Both the position numbers and the translations under genes were made by a program. Under the pieces are notes generated by a model. It had not been told where the DNA came from. It made no database searches and was given only the letters and a program-made list of their open reading frames with translations. From Aphrophora alni (lineage: Eukaryota > Arthropoda > Insecta > Hemiptera > Aphrophoridae), in NCBI GenBank assembly GCA_963513935.1, contig OY740776.1, forward strand, positions 15,922,703-15,986,702: DNA of 64,000 bases. The letters run 5' to 3'. Of this stretch, positions 25,680-38,549 are shown one piece after another (position 1 is the stretch's first letter; every line of letters starts with the position of its first letter).

Positions 25680-26870
25680 GCTTACTTTATTATTGGTGAT
25701 TCACGTTGTATTGCGATTGATTGTTTATATATCGGAAAACTAAACGGTTTATATGGCTTATTGTTAATGCGTGACAATTGGGTCCCAATTTTGTGTCTTA
25801 AACAAGTTAACGACTAAACTGTTGATAGCTTACTTTATGTGTGATTTATTGCTTACATCTCGCAAAAGTTAACTGCTTATATGGCTTATTGTTAATGTGT
25901 GACAAGTGGGTCTCAATTTTTTATCTTGCAAAACTTAATTACTTTAGTGTACATACTGTATCGAGTTTAATTTATTTCTGATTTATTGCTTACATCTCCC
26001 AAAAGTTAACTGCTTATATGGCTTATTGTTAATGTCTGACAAGTGGGTCTCAATTTTTTATCTTGTAAAACTTAATTACTTTACTGTACATACTGTATCG
26101 AGCTTAATTTATTTCTGATTTATTGCTTACATCTCCCAAAAGTTAACTGCTTATATGGCTTATTGTTAATGTGCGACAAGTGGGTCTCTATTTTTTTATC
26201 TTGTAAAACTTAAATACTTTACTGTACATACTGTATAGAGCTTACTTTATTTCTGATTTATTACTTATATCTCCCAAAAGTTAACGGCTTATATGGCTTA
26301 TTGTTAATGGGTGACAAGTGGGTCTCAAATTTTTATCTTGCAAAACTTAAATACTTTACTGTACATACTGTATAGAACTTAGTTTATTTCTGATTTATTA
26401 CTTAAATCTCGCAAAAATTAACGGGTTATATGGCTTATTGTTAATGTGTGATAATTGGGTCTGAATTTTTTAATCTTGCAATAGTTAACTGTACATACTT
26501 TATAGCGCTTAATTTATTTCTGATTTATTACTTATATCTCCCAAAAGATAACGGCTTATATGGTTTATTGTTAATGTGCGCCCATTGGGTCTCAATATTT
26601 TATCTTGCAAAACTTAATTACTTTAGTGTATATACTGTATCAAGCTTAGTTTATTTCAGATTTATTACTTAAATCTCGCAAAAATTAACGGGTTATATGG
26701 CTTATTGTTAATGTGTGATAATTGGGTCTGAATTTTTTAATCTTGCAATAGTTAACGACTTAACTGTGATACTGTACAGAACTTACTTTATTTGTGATTT
26801 ATGCTTACATATCCCAAAAGTTAAGGGGTTATATGGCTTATTGTTCATGTGTGAGAACTTGGATATTCTA
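25680..26870. repeat. 137-bp tandem repeat, about nine units
   Basis: TATGGCTTATTGTTAATG or a close variant recurs at about 25,755, 25,883, 26,020, 26,157, 26,295, 26,432, 26,562, 26,699 and 26,835, spacings 128-138 bp. Each unit also has TTTCTGATTTATTACTTA, TCTCCCAAAAGTTAA and GTACATACTGTAT. The open frames sharing MIIGSEFFNLAIVN come from this periodicity. Confidence 0.92.
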
Positions 26871-26885
26871 AATTCCAGCCGCTTG

Positions 26886-27020
26886 AAGACCTCGTGAAAG
26901 ACTTACTGGTCAATGATAGACATCGAAAGGCTCTGCCAACAACTTTTCCCATTTCAACGTTTACCGCAGATCTCGACCTTATTTTCAAACTGGAAATTAT
27001 TAGTTTCATCTGTTTTTGCG
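26886..27020 (+). other. possible host-gene exon (weak)
   Basis: After an acceptor-like TTCTAAATTCCAG a frame stays open for about 47 codons: PLEDLVKDLLVNDRHRKALP, then TTFPISTFTADLDLIF and a hydrophobic tail. It ends near a possible donor GCGG|GTGATG. It immediately follows the 137-bp tandem repeat, which makes chance likely. No family recognised. Confidence 0.15.
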
Positions 27021-28084
27021 GGTGATGTTTTGCTGCGATTATTTTTAAAATATTTCATTTCCCCCCGGATCGTGCAAGCGGAGCGAAACACGTCTATGAC
27101 TCACACTTGCCCCAACATTAAAAGTTAATTCACAACAATCTCATATTCACAGCGGCTACATTATTTACGACACCAGGTTCCTTAATATTCCCTAACTATT
27201 CGGCGGAGCACTGCCCAAGTCGAATTCGTGAAACCCGAAGTAACAAAAACCGGAAGATTAACGACCCTACATAAATATTAGCCGCTTCCCAGTACCAGTA
27301 TCTTGTATAATTGGCTCCACTATAAATAAGGTGCACTAGGGTCGAAGGTCATACAGGGGTCACGTGAGAGTTACTCCCTTACTATGCTTCTACAGGTGTG
27401 ACCGATACTAAGCTTTCTCTCGCGTTCACTTCGTTTTAATTCGGGTTTACTTCGTGATTTGTTCGTCATGAGACTGGTTGTGATTAGATTGCAATGCTAG
27501 GTGACGGTGATTTCTAACACGATATTACAAGAATAGGTGATTATTGTTGTCTCAGGAATTCCACTCTGTACTCGGTAGTCGTACTCTGCGCGTGCGCGTA
27601 AACACAACAGAGACCACACAAATTAAAACAGGAACATAAAATTAAGTATAATGGACAATGTACTCATATAGAACCCTATTGAAATTCAGAAAAGTCTAAT
27701 AAAAATACAAAATGGCGGATATTCTAAACAGTTTTTAGTTCATATCTCGTGTGTTAATCAATTTGTAACACATTAAATTATAAATAAACATTTGCATATT
27801 TCGATTCTCCGTGTAATTGTACCATCTCACATCTCTTCTTAGACAAATAGGAAAGTTATTGTTAAAAATTTAATTTCTCTGGGTTTTTAAAAAATATTAA
27901 GGTTAGTCTAGTTAGGTTAGGTTAGGTTAGGTTAAGTTTTGTTAGGGTTCCATCATCCGGCATAACCGAATCACTAACATGAGTGAATTAAAAGGAGGTT
28001 CCGTCATATATGAAGAGATTCATACCCCGCTAGGGCCTAGCCGATGTCAAGAATGGGGTCTGTTCAAGAAGACGTCATTAGGTT
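27021..28084. other. unassigned sequence with a short TTAGG run
   Basis: A G-strand run TTAGGTTAGGTTAGGTTA lies at about 27,911-27,935. The 27.2-27.6 kb part is relatively GC-rich but gives no readable exon. Confidence 0.45.
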
Positions 28085-31000
28085 TTAACATTAAGCATTA
28101 AATATAAAGACGGAGTACTTTGTATTTAGTGATCTGCAGTCTTTAATAAAGCACTAAATATAAAGACGGAGTACTTTGTATTTAGTGATCTGCAGTCTTT
28201 AATATTTAGGACTAAATATAAAGAAGGAGTACTTTGTATTTAGTGATCTGTAGTCTTTAATATTGAGGACTAAATATAAAGAAGGAGTACTTTGTATTTA
28301 GTCATCTGTAGTCTTTAATATTGAGGACTAAATATAAAGAAGAAGTACTTTGTATTTAGTCATCTGTAGTCTTTAATATTGAGGACTAAACATAAAGAAA
28401 GACTACTTTGTATTTAGTGATCTGTAGTTTTTAATATTGAGGACTAAATATAAAGAAGGAGTACTTTGGATTTAGTGATCTGTAGTTTTTAATATTAAGC
28501 ACTGAATATAAAGAAGGAGTACTTTGGATTTAGTGATCTGTAGTTTTTAATATTAAGCACTAAATATAAAGAAGGAGTACTTTGGATTTAGTGATCTGTA
28601 GTTTTTAATTTTAAGCACTAAATATATAGACGGAGTACTTTGTATTTAGTGATCTGTAGTTTTTAATTTTAAGCACTAAATATATAGACGGAGTACTTTG
28701 TATTTAGTGATCTGTAGTTTTTAATTTTAAGCACTAAATATATAGACGGAGTACTTTGTATTTAGTGATCTGTAGTCTTTAATATTGAGCACTAAATATA
28801 AAGACGGGGTACTTTGTATTTAGTGATCTGTAGTCTTTAATATTGAGGACTAAATATAAAGAAGGAGTACTTTGTATTTAGTGATCTTTAGTCTTCAATA
28901 TTAAGCACTAAATATAAAGACGGAGTACTATGTATTTAGTGGTCTGTAGTGTTTAATATTAAGCACTAAATATAAAGACGGAGTACTATGTATTTAATGG
29001 TCTGTAGTGTTTAATATTAAGCACTAAATATAAAGACGGAGTACTATGTATTTAGTGGTCTGTAGTGTTTAATATTAAGCACTAAATATAAAGACGGAGT
29101 ACTATGTATTTAGTGGTCTGTAGTCTTCAATATTAAGCACTAAATATAAAGACGGAGTACTATGTATTTAGTGGTCTGTAGTCTTCAATATTAAGCACTA
29201 AATATAAAGACGGAGTACTATGTATTTAGTGGTCTGTAGTGTTTAATATTAAGCACTAAATATAAAGACGGAGTACTATGTATTTAGTGGTCTGTAGTCT
29301 TCAATATTAAGCACTAAATATAAAGACGGAGTACTATGTATTTAGTGGTCTGTAGTGTTTAATATTAAGCACTAAGTATAAAGACGGAGCACTTTATATT
29401 TAGTGCACTGTAGTCTTCAATATTAAGCACTAAATATAAAGACGGAGTACTATGTATTTAGTGCACTGTAGTCTTTAATGTTGAGCACTAAATATAAAGA
29501 CGGAGCACTTTATATTTAATACACTGTAGTCTTTAATGTTGAGCACTAAATATAAAAACGGAGTACTTTGTATTTAGTGATCAGAAGTCTTTAATATTGA
29601 GCACTAAATATAAAGAAGGAGTACTTTGTATTTAGTGATCTGTGGTCTTTAATATTGAGCACTAAATATAAAAACGCAGTACTTTGTATTTAGTGGTCTG
29701 TAGTGTTTAATATTAAGCACTAAATATAAAGACGGAGCACTTTATATTTAATGCACTGTAGTCTTTAATGTTGAGCACTAAATATAAAGACAGAGTACTT
29801 TGTATTTAATGATCTGTGGTCTTTAATTTTGAGTGCTAAATATAAAAACGGAGTATTTGTATTTAGTGATCAGAAGTCTTTAATATTGAGCACTAAATAT
29901 AAAGAAGGAGTACTTTGTATTTAGTGGTCTGTAGCCATTCACATTGAGCACTAAATATAAAGACGGAGTACTTTGTATTTAGTGATCTGTAGCCATTTAC
30001 ATTGAGCACTAAATATAAAGAAGGAGTACTTTGTATTTAGTGGTCTGTAGCCATTCACATTGAGCACTAAATATAAAGAAGGAGTACTTTGTATTTAGTG
30101 ATCTGAAGCCATTCACATTGAGCACTAAATATAAAGAAGGAGTACTTTGTATTTAGTGATCTGTAGCCATTTACATTGAGCACTAAATATAAAGAAGGAG
30201 TACTTTGTATTTAGTGATCTGTAGCCATTCACATTGAGCAATAAATATAAAGAAGGAGTACTTTGTATTTAGTGGTCTGTAGCCATTCACATTGAGCACT
30301 AAATATAAAGAAGGAGTACTTTGTATTTAGTGATCTGTAGCCATTTACATAGAGCACTAAATATAAAGGAGTACTTTGTATTTAGTGATCTGTAGCCATT
30401 TACATTGAGCACTAAATATAAAGAAGGAGTACTTTGTATTTAGTGGTCTGTAGCCATTCACATTGAGCACTAAATATAAAGAAGGAGTACTTTGTATTTA
30501 GTGATCTGTAGTCTTTAACATTGAGCACTAAATATAAAGAAGGAGTACTTTGTATTTAGTGGTCTGTAGCCATTCACATTGAGCACTAAATATAAAGAAG
30601 GAGTACTTTGTATTTAGTGATCTGTAGTCTTTAACATTGAGCACTAAATAAAATGACTAAGCACTTTATATGTAGTGGTCTGTAGCCATTCACATTGAGC
30701 ACTAAATATAAAGTAGGAGTACTTTGTATTTAGTGATCTGTAGTCTTTAACATTGAGCACTAAATAAAATGACTAAGCACTTTATATGTAGTGGTCTGTA
30801 GCCATTTACATTGAGCACTAAATATAAAGAAGGAGTACTTTGTATTTAGTGGTCTGTAGCCATTCACATTGAGCACTAAATATAAAGTAGGAGTACTTTG
30901 TATTTAGTGATCTGTAGTCTTTAACATTGAGCACTAAATAAAATGACTAAGCACTTTATATTTAGTGGTCTGTAGCCATTCACATTGAGCACTAAATATA

Positions 31001-33112
31001 AAGTAGGAGTACTTTGTATTTAGTGATCTGTAGTCTTTAACATTGAGCACTAAATAAAATGACTAAGCACTTTATATTTAGTGGTCTGTAGCCATTCACA
31101 TTGAGCACTAAATATAAAGTAGGAGTACTTTGTATTTAGTGATCTGTAGTCTTTAACATTGAGCACTAAATAAAATGACTAAGCACTTTATATTTAGTGG
31201 TCTGTAGCCATTTACATTGAGCACTAAATATAAAGAAGGAGTACTTTGTATTTAGTGGTCTGTAGCCATTCACATTGAGCACTAAATATAAAGACGGAGT
31301 ACTTTGTATTTAGTGATCTGTAGCAATTCACATTGAGCACTAAATATAAAGTAGGAGTACTTTGTATTTAGTGATCTGTGGTCTTTAATATTGAGTACTA
31401 AATATAAAAACGGAGTACTTTGTATTTAGTGATCAGAAGTCTTTAATATTGAGCACTAAATATAAAGAAGGAGTACTTTGTATTTAGTGGTCTGTAGCCA
31501 TTCACATTGAGCACTAAATATAAAGACGGAGTACTTTGTATTTAGTGATCTGTAGCCATTTACATTGAGCACTAAATATAAAGAAGGAGTACTTTGTATT
31601 TAGTGGTCTGTAGCCATTCACATTGAGCACTAAATATAAAGAAGGAGTACTTTGTATTTAGTGATCTGAAGCCATTCACATTTAGCACTAAATATAAAGA
31701 AGGAGTACTTTGTATTTAGTGATCTGTAGCCATTCACATTGAGCAATAAATATAAAGAAGGAGTACTTTGTATTTAGTGGTCTGTAGCCATTCACATTGA
31801 GCACTAAATATAAAGAAGGAGTACTTTGTATTTAGTGATCTGTAGCCATTTACATAGAGCACTAAATATAAAGAAGGAGTACTTTGTATTTAGTGATCTG
31901 TAGCCATTTACATTGAGCACTAAATATAAAGAAGGAGTACTTTGTATTTAGTGGTCTGTAGCCATTCACATTGAGCACTAAATATAAAGAAGGAGTACTT
32001 TGTATTTAGTGATCTGTAGTCTTTAACATTGAGCACTAAATATAAAGAAGGAGTACTTTGTATTTAGTGGTCTGTAGCCATTCACATTGAGCACTAAATA
32101 TAAAGAAGGAGTACTTTGTATTTAGTGATCTGTAGTCTTTAACATTGAGCACTAAATAAAATGACTAAGCACTTTATATGTAGTGGTCTGTAGCCATTCA
32201 CATTGAGCACTAAATATAAAGTAGGAGTACTTTGTATTTAGTGATCTGTAGTCTTTAACATTGAGCACTAAATAAAATGACTAAGCACTTTATATGTAGT
32301 GGTCTGTAGCCATTTACATTGAGCACTAAATATAAAGAAGGAGTACTTTGTATTTAGTGGTCTGTAGCCATTCACATTGAGCACTAAATATAAAGTAGGA
32401 GTACTTTGTATTTAGTGATCTGTAGTCTTTAACATTGAGCACTAAATAAAATGACTAAGCACTTTATATTTAGTGGTCTGTAGCCATTCACATTGAGCAC
32501 TAAATATAAAGTAGGAGTACTTTGTATTTAGTGATCTGTAGTCTTTAACATTGAGCACTAAATAAAATGACTAAGCACTTTATATTTAGTGGTCTGTAGC
32601 CATTCACATTGAGCACTAAATATAAAGTAGGAGTACTTTGTATTTAGTGATCTGTAGTCTTTAACATTGAGCACTAAATAAAATGACTAAGCACTTTATA
32701 TTTAGTGGTCTGTAGCCATTTACATTGAGCACTAAATATAAAGAAGGAGTACTTTGTATTTAGTGGTCTCTAGCCATTCACATTGAGCACTAAATATAAA
32801 GACGGAGTACTTTGTATTTAGTGATCTGTAGCAATTCACATTGAGCACTAAATATAAAGTAGGAGTACTTTGTATTTAGTGATCTGTGGTCTTTAATATT
32901 GAGTACTAAATATAAAAACGGAGTACTTTGTATTTAGTGATCAGAAGTCTTTAATATTGAGCACTAAATATAAAGAAGGAGTAGTACTTTATATTTAGTG
33001 GTCTGTAGCCATTCACATTGAGCACTAAATATAAAGAATGAGTACTTTGTATTTAGTGGTCTGTAGCCATTTACATTGAGCACTAAATATAAAGACGTGG
33101 CACTTTATATTT
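28085..33112. repeat. 58-bp hairpin satellite, about 86 monomers
   Basis: A continuous array of a 58-bp unit: GAGCACTAAATATAAAGAAG, GAGTACTTTGTATTTAGT, then GATCTGTAG plus a variable approximately 12-base tail. CACTAAATATAAAG and CTTTGTATTTAGTG inside each unit are inverted copies (14 positions, one T-G mismatch that would be a U-G wobble in RNA; some units are fully paired). Three subfamilies occupy blocks: TCTTTAATATT tails at 28.1-28.9 kb, TACTATGTATTTAGTGG units at 28.9-29.5 kb, and CCATTCACATT tails from 29.9 kb. A marker unit with GATCAGAAG at 29,868, 31,431 and 32,939 shows that a block of about 1.5 kb was duplicated. Confidence 0.97.
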
Positions 33113-34020
33113 CAATAAATTGTCGAAGATTGTTGGCTAATTTTACTGCCCTTTTGATCCTAGTTGTTCAATACAATGTCTGAACACGATATCAAATAAG
33201 ATGAGGACGATTTTAAGTGAGCAAACACACCACCAGATATAACTCCTAATCTATAGAAGAAACTTAAGAATTGTTGCCTGAAAAAAAAGAAGAAAATATT
33301 TGGAAATGTAATGTATACTCCAGTTGTAATAAAAATTATGTATTTCGAGTGTAAATTGTTTAAATCGCTCTCAAGAAATTACCGCGCGAGTTAACTTTTT
33401 TCCCCAAACCTAATCTAACCCAACCTAACCTACTTTACATCCTTTATACATAAATAACAATTATTGTTTTGAGTCTTTATTTTGTAGATCTGCGTGAAAA
33501 AGTAGTGCTCTGGTATTTATAGTTCACATCAGGTAGCTTACACGTGTGGCCGCGCCTACAAGCAATTGTTTATGACCTACGGAGCAATTGGTCTGGTATA
33601 TTCAAGCTATTACATATTCATTGCATTTAATTGAAATAACTTATATTTTATGCAATTTACAGCGCTGGCTGTCAGTTTTGAGATCCTGCCACTTGTTTAC
33701 AATACAGTTAAAATTGTACTTGGCTTGAAGGTAATATGCTGACTGTGCAAAAATAACCCTCAGCCAATCAGAATTTTGGCGAATTTGATTTACACTTTTT
33801 ATAAAGATATATGATATAATAGTGCGAAAACATTGCACAAACTTTCTCCCCAAAATAAAATTAAAATGAAAAAGTAATTGTTGAAAAATGTCAGTTCAGT
33901 TAAAAAATTAAAATCTGGTCGTTGAAAACCGTATATTTAAATTAGGACCTCAACATTTTTTTTTCTAATAATAAAACACATCCCCCAACTTAAATCGTAA
34001 CGTAAAGTTATCCTTGGAAA
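33113..34020. other. AT-rich sequence; one C-strand telomere-like run
   Basis: CCTAATCTAACCCAACCTAACC at about 33,409-33,430 is the only clear C-strand (CCTAA-type) run in the window. No gene. Confidence 0.5.
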
Positions 34021-34023
34021 AGC

Positions 34024-34130
34024 AAGGTTAGGTTAGGTTAGGTTAGGTTAGGTTAGGTTAGGTTAGGTTAGGTTAGGTTAGGCTAGGTTGGGTTAGGTTA
34101 GGTTAGGTTAGGTTAGGTTAGGTTAGGTTT
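34024..34130 (+). repeat. interstitial (TTAGG)n array
   Basis: About 20 nearly perfect TTAGG units on the plus strand with two variants (GGCTAGG, GGTTGGG). TTAGG is the canonical insect telomere repeat. Flanks are ordinary, so this is interstitial rather than a chromosome end. Confidence 0.95.
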
Positions 34131-35075
34131 GTATAGCTCCACATATAATAAAAAACATAGCGGTTAAAAAAAAAATTACCTTGTAGTAGTTGAGAGGCTA
34201 AAACTATCGAGTTGAATTTTTTTTTTTAATGTGTGTGGTATAAAATAAAACTAGAAGTAATTCTGATTATGAATATTTAAGTTTATTTGACGGGAAAATA
34301 TAAACGTTGGCGCTAGGCCAAATTTAAAGTCTCAGATGATCCCCCCCCCCCCTTCGACTTGAACACGACTTGACCTACAAATTTTAAAAACATTTGGTTT
34401 TAAAATTAAATTGCAGCGCGAAATCGTATATTAAAGTTTTTTATGAGGAATACAACTTAATATAACAACACAATGAGATGCGTAGCTTGTAAGTTTTAAA
34501 AGTAGTGTTTGTGAGATGTGAGACAAACAATTCGATAGCGATTAAAAAATGGATTCCATTTTTATTGATCTCTTTATTTTTCGTAGATGAAACTTTTTGT
34601 CAGTTTTTCCTAAAATAAAATATTCTTTTAATTGGACTGTGAACGAAAAAGTATATATTTAAATAACACCTAAACATGCCAAATTCCGATTTTTTATAAC
34701 AGCTCCATTGACGATTTTTTGGGTTCTTTACAGATAACTCCCGATGGGGTAAATTTAAACAAATGCCGTCTGAAGTCAGAAGTTAGCCAGAACGCCTGCA
34801 TTGTCTCTAGACGCAATCTTTGTGGTCCCACAACAAAAAGAGTAGTAAATAGATAGGACAAAGAATCCGGTACAGTACTTGGTTTTTGTTTATTTTTTCC
34901 TGTGATTTAAGGGGGGGGGGAATATCACGTTGTCTTTAAAAATAAATGTTGCAAAATGATTGCACTAACTTTCTTACCTCAACATCCCCAAAATTAAATA
35001 AAACGATTTAGTATTTCACAAACAAAAAAAACCAAAAAACAAATATAAAAAACATATACAGAGTGTAAAAATATA
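34131..35075. other. AT-rich sequence with C12 and G9 homopolymers
   Basis: A C homopolymer of about 12 lies near 34,341 and a G run of about 9 near 34,911. No gene recognised. Confidence 0.5.
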
Positions 35076-35345
35076 TACAGGGTGTTTAAAAAGTTTCAGG
35101 AATTCTGGAGCTCATTCCTCACATCAAAACCAATAAAAATATTATATATAAACAAATTTCCTAAAATGCTTGGTTTCTATCTAGCCGCCATTTTGTTTTT
35201 TTAACAAAAAAAAATCTCTTTAACAGTAAATGATATGGAGTTTAAATTTTGCACTTTACTTAGTGTTATAAAGTCCCAATTTGTGAAAAATAATCAACCG
35301 ATTCCTTTACTCATTTCAAAATGGCGGCTTTGAACTTAACTTTCT
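35076..35345 (+). mobile_element. single end of a TACAGGGTGT-type element
   Basis: ATATATACAGGGTGTTTAAA is followed by sequence like the arms of the 11.2-12.6 kb element (TAGCCGCCATTTTG, then AAAATGGCGGCTTTG). I found no opposite terminus, so this copy is probably truncated. Confidence 0.5.
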
Positions 35346-35394
35346 CTATATTACCTATACGTGATAACGAGTATGAAATAGAGACTTCTAACAC

Positions 35395-35480
35395 TTGAAT
35401 ACTCTAATAGCGTCATTGTCGGATAAGAACAAATATTGGTCAAGAGAAACGTAATAAGAAACAAAAAATCTAAACCAAGG
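35395..35480 (-). repeat. family B fragment
   Basis: TACTCTAATAGCGTCATTGT and TTGGTCAAGAGAAACGTAAT match the 3' part of family B in reverse orientation. The rest is replaced by the adjoining TTAGG array. Confidence 0.65.
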
Positions 35481-35502
35481 ATTAGATTAGAAGAAAGAAA
35501 AG

Positions 35503-35675
35503 TGTAGGTTAGGTTAGGTACGTTAGGTTAGGTTAGGTTAGGTTAGGTTAGGTTAGGTTAAATTAAGAATAGGTAAGGTAGGTTAAGTTAGGTTAGGTTA
35601 GGTTAGGTTAGGTTAGGTTAAGTTAAGAATAGGTTAGGTAGGTTAGGTTAGGTTAGGTTAGGTATCTTAGATTGC
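35503..35675 (+). repeat. interstitial (TTAGG)n array, partly degenerate
   Basis: Three runs of TTAGG on the plus strand separated by two similar interruptions (TTAAATTAAGAATAGG and TTAAGTTAAGAATAGG). The similar interruptions show that part of the array was itself duplicated (period about 70 bp). Confidence 0.93.
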
Positions 35676-35929
35676 CACACATGTACTCACTGAACCAATT
35701 CCTTATAAGGTTCACACCTTCCACAGGTCTTCCATTCTCCTTGGGTTTTGATTTTCCTTCCTTACCCGTTTCTATGTTGTGATTCAAGTATATATTAGAT
35801 GTTTTTTTACAGTTATGCCCAACGACGAAACATATCCAGTTTAATAAATAATTTCGTGAAAAATGATTTCATTTATGTTCCTTAATATTTATCCAAATTC
35901 ATATATTTCGCACAATATACCCTCAGGGT

Positions 35930-36105
35930 TTCACGGGATTGGCAATTAGCTGGATCTACACCTTTTTCATGTAGTCTTGAGTTAGATCCACATCTTTAAT
36001 AATTCCTAGTAGGTCTTTCTTGACCAACTCTTGTTCCAGTCCGACCCTGACGTTACAGTATTCAAAGGATCGGCGTTTTTATTTTATGATCATTTCTTTC
36101 TTCCT
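35930..36105 (+). repeat. family B dispersed repeat
   Basis: ACGGGATTGGCAATTAGCTG, GGATCTACACC, TGAGTTAGATCCACATC, GACCAACTCTTGTTCCAG, GACCCTGACG in family order. Confidence 0.78.
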
Positions 36106-36251
36106 TTTTTTAAATGAAAAAGTTTTTTTCACCAAAAAATTAAAATTTTTTTTTTTTTTAAACATTGTTGATTAGTATCCAAGTTACATTAACTTATATA
36201 TAATATTTATATTTAACTTATATTATCCGTCATGTGACTTTGTTCGTCTAG

Positions 36252-36282
36252 GACGCGTTTCGGAACTATGTTCTATCATCAG
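36252..36282 (-). ncRNA. hammerhead-like core motif
   Basis: Minus strand: CTGATGA, TA, GAAC-ATA-GTTC hairpin, C, GAAA, CGCG, TC. The core bases fit CUGANGA...GAAA...UH. No stem I can be drawn with the immediate flanks. Confidence 0.35.
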
Positions 36283-36335
36283 AAATCTTTCACTCGTAGA
36301 GTTAATGATTTACGACCTCTACCAGCGAGAGATTT

Positions 36336-36366
36336 CTGATGATGGAACATATTTCCGAAACCCGCC
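36336..36366 (+). ncRNA. hammerhead-like core motif, degraded
   Basis: Plus strand: CTGATGA, T, GGAA...TTCC hairpin, GAAA, then CCCGCC in place of CGCGTC. It is the inverted partner of 36,252-36,282. Confidence 0.3.
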
Positions 36367-36407
36367 TATCCTAGACTAACAAAGTCACATGAAGGATGAT
36401 ATAAAGT

Positions 36408-37582
<1,175 letters not shown>

Positions 37583-37590
37583 AAGGAAAG

Positions 37591-37591
<1 letters not shown>

Positions 37592-37630
<39 letters not shown>
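37592..37630. repeat. (GA)n microsatellite
   Basis: Short GA array between the two LINE 3' ends. Confidence 0.95.
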
Positions 37631-37633
<3 letters not shown>

Positions 37634-37710
37634 TTGATTGATTGATTGATTTGAGCCTTTATTCTGGGCGAAGTTAGGACCATCAGGTCCTCTCTTCCAC
37701 TTAACCCATA
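37631..37710 (-). mobile_element. second LINE 3' end with (AATC)n tail
   Basis: Minus strand: GGACCTGATGGTCC (a small palindrome), TAACTTCGCCCAGAATAAAG, GCTCAAATCAATCAATCAATCAA, then CT repeats. The AATAAAG signal and tetranucleotide tail parallel the 36.56-kb end, but the sequence is a different family. Confidence 0.6.
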
Positions 37711-37713
37711 GCC

Positions 37714-37716
<3 letters not shown>

Positions 37717-37776
<60 letters not shown>
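37717..37776. repeat. (GA)n microsatellite
   Basis: GA array flanking the second LINE end. Confidence 0.96.
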
Positions 37777-37780
<4 letters not shown>

Positions 37781-38545
37781 ATATGGGGTTTCTACTTGCT
37801 TTACTGTATTTCATGTAACTCCTGCAATATTTTCAGTAGTACCAAATCTCTCCACCAGATGGCAATAGGAATCACCAATATTAAAAACAAAATATCAATA
37901 TTTGTATTAACGTAATTAAAATATATCACTATTTGTACCTCAACAGTATTGTAATTAGACGTAATACAATCTAGTTATAAACCAGCAATTAATTATAATT
38001 ACAAGTCTGTATGACTTTCAAGCAGTACCAGTGCCGGTTGATAGATAGCAGCACAACCCACTTCGTGACTAAAGCTCGGAGAAGGTCATTCGGTTCCCAC
38101 ACGCCATGGCACGTGTCCTTAGCTCTGTTTCTCTCACACTTGCAGTTATTCCGTATCTTTTATCTCACTTCTACGCTCTTTCTCACAGACATGCAAACAC
38201 CCACACGACTGTGATTAGACGTGGTAGCTGGAGAAGAAGAAGAAGAAGAAGGATGCCTTCGTGAGATATAGTCTGGTCCTGAGGAAACTAAAATAATAAA
38301 AGACTGTTTTTTTTTGTCGTTTTATGTAAACAGAGCAATTAGTCTGTTATTTCTTTTTAACAAAAAAATAATAAGCCTAAATACCTCAAAATTTTATGGA
38401 CCAGAAGAAACTATAATTTATCAAAAGATGTTTGTTTCCTTGTTGTTTACGCAATAACCTGTCATCATTGCGTTAAATAGATAAGAAAAGAGCATAAAAT
38501 TAATATCTCTAGCTCTTGAATACACTAATAGTGTCAAGAACATTA
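37777..38545. other. no gene seen
   Basis: A 67-codon frame at 38.0-38.2 kb has no family resemblance. A short fragment of family B (GCTCTTGAATACACTAATAG) occurs at about 38,513-38,545. Confidence 0.4.
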
Positions 38546-38549
38546 GAGT

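Larger units (their letters stand above)
36221..36404. mobile_element. foldback element with paired hammerhead-like motifs
   Basis: CCGTCATGTGACTTTGTT at the left pairs with AACAAAGTCACATGAAGG at the right. The arms of about 80 bp continue through GTCTAGG, the GACGCGTTTCGG motif and ATCATCAGAAATCT. The centre is about 25 bp. Confidence 0.85.

Noticed and set aside
26448..26897. Two frames starting MIIGSEFFNLAIVN
   Set aside because: They are generated by the 137-bp tandem repeat and diverge out of frame after the repeat.
28085..33112. Palindromic repeats with variable spacers, reminiscent of a CRISPR array
   Set aside because: The variable part is only about 12 bases, comes in a few recurring versions, and the context is eukaryotic with no cas genes. 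It is a satellite.
34024..34130. Chromosome end at the TTAGG array
   Set aside because: Ordinary sequence continues on both sides for tens of kilobases; the array is interstitial.
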